From Tridacna crocea (taxonomy: Eukaryota > Mollusca > Bivalvia > Cardiida > Cardiidae): DNA of 64,000 nucleotides. Position 1 is the first letter of the stretch; each line of letters starts with the position of its first letter. Where the stretch lies: assembly GCA_943736015.1 (NCBI GenBank), contig OX031071.1, forward strand, positions 9,334,119 to 9,398,118. The letters run 5' to 3'. Below are positions 58,433 through 64,000 of the stretch, piece by piece. The notes under the pieces are model-generated. The model had not been told where the DNA came from. It saw nothing but the letters and a program-made list of their open reading frames with translations, and did not search any database. The position numbers and the translations under genes are program-made.

Positions 58433-60110
58433 CTACTGGCTGAAAGCCAGCAGAGCTCATGTCATAGCGTGGGTTCCGTCGTCCTTCCGTCCGTCTGTCC
58501 GTCCGTCCGTCCGTCTGTCCGTTAGTCTTTTTCTTATTTACGTGATAAAGTCTACATTTTCGTGAAATGTGCACAGTTTGTTAATCTTATCAATAGCTTT
58601 AATCCTATTGATTTAAAAAAAATCTGACGAACAATATAGGAAAAGTAGCCATTTCAAGATTAAAATTTCCATTTCTCGTTTACGCGATAAAGTCTGTCTT
58701 TGTGATCAGATTTCCATGAAACTTGCAGAGTTTGTTTGTCTTATCAATAGCTTCAACCCTATTGATTTTGGAAAAAAAAAATCCAACAAACAGGATGGAA
58801 AAAGTAGACATTTCAAATTGAAAACATTCTTTTCTTGTTTACGCAATAAAGTCTGCATTTTTGGTCAGATTTTCGTGAAACGTGCACAGTCTTTTTATCT
58901 CATCAATAGCTTTAAAGGTGGGTATTTAGAATTTTCACATCACACCAAATTAAAAAAAATGTATGTCACTGAAATTTATATGAAAAACAATACAAATCAT
59001 CAGTAATTAAGAATCATAAAATTACAAAAAAAAAATTTTTTTTGGTGGTATTCCCTTAAAAGGCTACGTAGCCTCTTAATCTATTTTTAGATTTCCCGCC
59101 AAAATCAAAAAAGTATTGTGGGAATGTTAACTGACTTGCACGTGACTTATGACTATTAAATTCCATAACATAACGAACATGTAATTATTTTCCACAATGT
59201 CTAGAACATTAGGATTCTATGTTTGAAGCTTCGTCTGTATATTTCCGGTATCTAAATGAGCGAGATGCTAATGTAAAAATAGACCATGTTTCCCTTCAGT
59301 GTCGACCTGGGCTGTAGTAAATCTCTAATTTATCTAGTTGTCGGATGGTTTTCTACTACTGGGGTTTAATGAATGAAAATTATAAGGCTTTAGGAGTATA
59401 AGGATTTTTTTTTTGTACTTTTTATAAATTTTTTTCCCCAAAAAAAGGGCCACCTTTAAGCCTTTTGATTTTGAAAAAAAAATCTGACAAACAATATGGA
59501 AAAAGTAGCCATTCCAAGTTTAAAATTTCCATTTCTTGTTTACGCGATAAAGTCTGTCTCTGTGGTCAGATTTCCATGAAACTTGCATAGTTTGTTTATC
59601 TTATCAATAGCTTCAACACTATTGATTTTGAAAAAGAAAATCTGACATACAGGGAAATACATGGGAAAAGTAGCCATTTGAAGTTGAAAACTTTCTTTTC
59701 TTGTTTAGGCAATAAAGGCATTTCAGGTCAGATTTTCATGAAACTTGCATAGCTTGTTTATATCATCAAAAGCTTGAACCCTATCGATTTTGAAAAAAAT
59801 CCAACTGACATGATGGGAAAAGTAGCCATTTCAAGTTGCACATTTTTATTGCTTGTTTACATGATAAAGTATTTATTTGTGATCAGATTTTTGTGATTTT
59901 TTTCAGCTTGTTTATCTCGTCAATAGCTTTAACCCTGTTGACTTTGAAAAAATCCAACAAACAGTAATGGAAAAAGCAGCCATTTTAAGTTGAAAATTTG
60001 GATTTCTAATTTACATGATAAAGTTGGCAATTTTGGTTGCCTAGTCATGAAACTTGCCCAGTTGCTTTGTCTCATCAGCAGCTGGAACCCCATTGATTTT
60101 GAGAAAAAAA
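58433..60110 (+). repeat. Tandem-monomer element, fifth family, split by a MITE
   Basis: Starts with the hairpin ctggctgaaagccagcagag and a CCGTCCGTCTGTCCGTCCG patch. ~150-bp monomers follow (gcgataaagtctgtctttgt, atgaaacttgcatagtttgt). The TTAA MITE at 58,916-59,455 interrupts it. Confidence 0.7.
58916..59455 (+). mobile_element. TTAA-flanked MITE (AGGTGG ends), intact copy
   Basis: TTAA at 58912-58915 and 59456-59459; ends AGGTGGGTATTT and GGGCCACCT. Related copies are at 52,548-53,142 (same orientation) and 57,953-58,400 (opposite orientation, truncated). It interrupts a ~150-bp tandem monomer whose sequence (caatagctt, then ccctattgattttg) continues across it elsewhere in the array. Confidence 0.7.
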
Positions 60111-60514
60111 ATCTGACAACTAATATGTGAAAAGTAGGAATTCAAAATTTCCATTTCATGTTTCATCCATGCTCGAGAAATTGACTCATAATCAGGACAC
60201 AAATTGTCAAAAATTGAGTATCATCCTTGCAATATCATTTTGTTTCTATGACAATCTTGAACGCTTTTTTAACAATGCTTTAAAATATTACCCACACCAC
60301 GTACACCCCCACTGAGACATGGTACTTTAAAAATGTGCTACTATCTTCCCCGTTACGGAGCATATACCCTTATTAGACTGACATATTCTCATGTTTTTCA
60401 GAGTTTATATACATGTATTTTGCGGAAATTTGTGTCTATTTATCTAAAATGATGAATTGCTGTCCCAATGATGTTTCATAATGATAGCTATCGCCAATGA
60501 TTTCACAGGGAATG

Positions 60515-60905
60515 TGTAACACGGCCGTCTTGGGTAAAGAATAACTGGGGTTCAGTTCAGTTCTTTCAAAGTTTAATAGAATCTTCAACACCAGGTTCGA
60601 TATAAGGTTATTAGTACAGACGGATGTCCGGAGTGCAAACAAAGCCAAAAGTATCAAATGCGAAGATCAGTTGTACACTGAAATTACTTATAAATTCGGT
60701 GATTTATATAGTCATACTGAGAGGAAGTTTTTGAAGAAACTATCCTAAGTATGACAGGTTGCTAGCGCTTATGGCTATTAAAATGATCTAACAGCGACCA
60801 AACGATGACAGCTATAGGAAGTAAGTAGCTTAAATTCAAAGTAGGTTTTTGCGTTTTAAATAAACAATATTGAGGCCAAGCATTGGGGAACTCAATATTG
60901 TTACA
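60515..60905 (-). mobile_element. 3' LTR of an envelope-bearing retroelement (fossil)
   Basis: On the minus strand it begins TGTAACAATATTGAG and ends GGCCGTGTTACA, the TG...CA rule with a short inverted end. It has a TATATAAA-like box inside. A purine-rich stretch (aatggaaggag) lies directly before it, as expected for a polypurine tract. Length 391 bp. The other LTR is outside the window, so age cannot be measured. Confidence 0.75.
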
Positions 60906-61626
60906 CTCCTTCCATTGTCATTTTTTTTTTTTCTTCAAAGAAAACATATATACAATTGAACATACATACAGAGTATTCCTGAGAATAGCACAGAAATGTG
61001 GTTTAACAAAAACAACAAATTACATTATAATATCTTTGAAAAGCTAACATTGAGAATTTAACTTTATGAAGATAATCCTGAAATCCTTACTTCAGGACTT
61101 CATCCATATAACTTGAATATAAGATAATATTGTAATTATCATTGAAGAGAAAAGTTAAGTATAAGCTATTTACCCATTAGCAAATTAACTTGACAATAAA
61201 TACTTTCAAGTAAATCTATAACTACAACTAAACATATAAACAACAAGATTGAAACAAAGATTGAAACAAAGATTTAAACAGAGATTGTCAATGTTCGGTA
61301 CTGCACTGTCGTTGACACAATCCTTTGTATCTCTTGAACTTTAATACGCAGCCAGTCCATAACATGACATCTACTATTGGTTCTGTCATTGCTGGAGTAT
61401 CTTCTCCATCCGCTGAATATGATCACGGCAACTCGTAGTTGACAATGACGTTCTGATGAACTTCTGAAGTATCAGATGGTGACATCTTAAAGAAACTGTT
61501 GTTTTTACGTATTCCCAAGGTTCTTCGGAAGGATTACAAAATGACACATAGACGAATTGTTCTTTGACTGCTTTACACATGGAATCTTTGAATTGTTCTC
61601 TATTGTTTGCAAAAAGGAAGAAAACG

Positions 61627-63610
61627 TCACTGAACTGCAGAAAGATCTAACTTTGGGTAAATGTTATCAGCTAGTGTGTTCTTTGATAGTATGAGTGGAG
61701 CCGTCGGTTCTGCGTTCACTTCGCTAGTAGGTATCGGCGAAGCTGTCATCTTCTGTCTTCCAGTTTGTGTATCAGAACTCAATTTGCTACTCAAAAGTTT
61801 AGCCATCAGACAATCACGGACTAACTTAGATTTGTTTTTGCATATTAGAAGACTTGTCAACAGTAAAACTCCTAAAATTATAATGATATATGCCCAGAAA
61901 GGAAATCTTTTTTGAATGACAGGTACTGTATCCAAAGTGTCTAATTCTCTGATTAAATTGTCCATAGGAATCTCACGTAAGGATTTGAGGTGTTTTGGAA
62001 GTTTTGTTAAGTTAAAACTAGGTACTTTTTGTATCAAAGGTTTCCAGTATTCTGCAGTGAAATTAGTAGATATTTTTTAGATCATCCAAAGGGTCACTGA
62101 TTTCGTACTTAGATTCGTTGTGGTAGAAAGCTGGCAAATACAAGTAATCGTTCGAAGCAGTACAAGAAGGTCCTAACTTTAGAACACCAAGAGGCGGGTT
62201 GACCATCTGCGTAGAATCTCTCAATTTTGAATCTTGACAAACAACAGTGAATCGTAATGACGTAATTGTGCTTATAACCCATGTACCATCGTAGAGATAC
62301 GTGGCAAGGGGTAATGGAGTAGACGGTTTAACGAGTTTCTGACAATAGTTTCCTATATCATTGGATTTATTTAAGAACAGAGCAATAACACATAACTTAC
62401 TAACGTTTATCGGATAAATGGAGCTATGCAATTTACAAAACTTATGAAAAGGTTTTGTGCACTGTTTCATTTCTGAGTTGTGTAACAGAGCAAACTTTGT
62501 TTTGTCACCATTAATTGCAATCGATGAAGCCTCAAGGTCAAAAGTTGCTATCATATTACTATTAGATTGACTTTGATTTGTGTGTAATGGTATTGGTAAA
62601 TTATGAACATTAAATATTTCAAATTTAGCATTAGCATCAAGAAGTGGAATTGAAACTACTGCATAAATTTTATTTCCATCCAAGACTGTGTGGCATGAAA
62701 GTAAGTTATAGAAATCCCAAAGATTTTTCTCTGGATCACTCGGTAGTTCTAAATAAAATGGAAGGTGAGACTGAATATCTAAAAGTAAATTTCGGAACTC
62801 GTTAGGGGGGATCGTACTTGGTGAAAGATGCCCTAGAGATAACATATTAAGCTGCATCTGTAACATGTCCATGTCTGTCACTGCCTTGTGCATAAAATCA
62901 GTTAGTTCTGCAAGTAACCTATCTAGTTTTATATATGATTGTAACAGAATTGAAACCTTCATTGTTTCCTGCATAGCCCTATCATTTGCTTGCTTCATTT
63001 TTGCATCGAAGTATTTCAGTTGATCAAGTATTTTGTTTATAACTACCCTATTTTCAGCAACAGCTGTTTTTGTTGTGTTGATGACAGTAAGACTTTCTTT
63101 TACAACATGAGCAATCTTTTTCTGATTTTGAGTCAAAATTCCTATATTGCGTCTGATAGAACTAAGATCTGCATCAGACGCAGTTCCAAAAAGAAAACTA
63201 AGGGCTGACCCAATAAATGGCAATAAGGATCTTTTCTCTCTAACTTGTAATAACTTTATAGTTGCAAAAGTATTACGAAGATTTGTATAAGTCATGTTCA
63301 TGGATGCAATTTCTGCTTTAAGTTCAGTGATAACTCCACTGAAGAAAGGTTTAAGATCGTAGAAACCATGAGATGCTGATTTATCTTGTAAAGCACTCAT
63401 TGTTGAAACAGCTTTGTCAGTTTTTACAAAGTCGTCGCCTATTTTGTTGATAAAGTGCTCATAAGGTTCTAAGTCTATTATAAAAGTAACCAACCATCTA
63501 GAACGAGTAGTTGTTATTTCGTTGACTTTTTGAAAAGCTACATTCTGCGTAATAAGCAAAGTATTAGCATGGCTAAACAATAGCAGTACAAGAGTCTGAA
63601 ATAATATCAT
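61627..63610 (-). mobile_element. Envelope-like region of an LTR retroelement (fossil)
   Basis: Envelope-like part of a Ty3/gypsy-type (errantivirus-like) element. Parts in order: an N-terminal signal-like stretch; a basic site followed by a hydrophobic fusion-like segment (SLLPFIGSALSFLFG); a helical region; and a C-terminal membrane segment with a short basic tail. The pattern recalls insect errantivirus and baculovirus F envelopes. It looks nearly whole with about one break, which suggests a fairly young insertion. A small open frame of unknown meaning lies between this region and the LTR. Confidence 0.72.
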
Positions 63611-63767
63611 CTCTGTAAGAGAAGGAGAAAAAAAATGAGTAGTTTACAGGGAGAAATATAAAAGGGGTAATCAGTAGGTAAAAGTATTGCAAAATAGTTT
63701 GCAATAACATCCCTTATATTCTTACACATTTTTGAAGGGCAAACAATAACTCTGAGTTTTCAATGTT

Positions 63768-64000
63768 TTAAATCATATCTGCCAAAGCAACTAGGAGGTT
63801 TTTAATTCGACTCTGTCCATTGCTTGTCTTAACAGTCTTAGGTTTCTTTTGCTTTTTTATGAAATGTTTCTTGTGCCGGTTATCAACAAGATTAACAGAC
63901 ATTTTGTCACTTTCATTGTCTGTGCTGTCAGTGTAATTATTTCCATCAGAGGAATCAATATCACTCTCCTCAGATTTCATGGAATCACTAATATGACTCT
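63768..64000 (-). mobile_element. End of an upstream ORF of the same retroelement (fossil, cut by window)
   Basis: An acidic then Lys-rich C-terminal stretch, probably the end of the pol region by position. The part that would carry recognisable enzyme motifs is outside the window. Confidence 0.45.

Overview
The window looks like genomic DNA of a lophotrochozoan animal, most likely a bivalve mollusc. The genes are widely spaced and intron-rich, with consistent GT-AG junctions. Two are of types expanded in molluscs: an AA15 lytic polysaccharide monooxygenase and an ARM-TIR-SAM-like protein. The rest is a dense landscape of short inverted-repeat transposons, foldback elements, minisatellites and tandem-monomer elements. 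The species cannot be fixed from the sequence alone. Gene calls rest on reading the translation and splice sites by eye; no database search was run.

Layout. 1-4,270: repeats only (a tRNA-derived SINE, a 48-bp palindromic minisatellite, several TTAA-flanked MITEs). 4,273-10,489 (+): a complete four-exon secreted AA15 LPMO of about 311 residues whose introns carry other repeats. 10,490-21,660: no gene recognised; foldbacks, MITEs and two tandem-monomer elements. 21,666-39,730 (-): eight exons of a gene encoding armadillo repeats, then a TIR domain, then a short SAM-like C-terminus. The 5' end was not found, and every large intron holds palindromes or transposons. 40,900-60,100: nested transposons. 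A TTAA-flanked, THAP-encoding Kolobok-like element is present twice in opposite orientations. One copy sits in a ~525-bp MITE and the other in a tandem-monomer element, and each insertion can be checked against an empty-site copy in the same window. 60,515-64,000 (-): the 3' part of an old LTR retroelement with an envelope-like gene (LTR, purine tract, env, end of an upstream ORF), cut by the window edge.

Function. The LPMO is predicted to be an extracellular copper enzyme that cuts chitin or cellulose. The ARM-TIR-SAM-like protein is predicted to be cytoplasmic. It resembles the NAD-cleaving SARM1 class but with TIR before SAM, and it keeps the glutamate expected for NADase activity. The two genes show no sign of being functionally linked.
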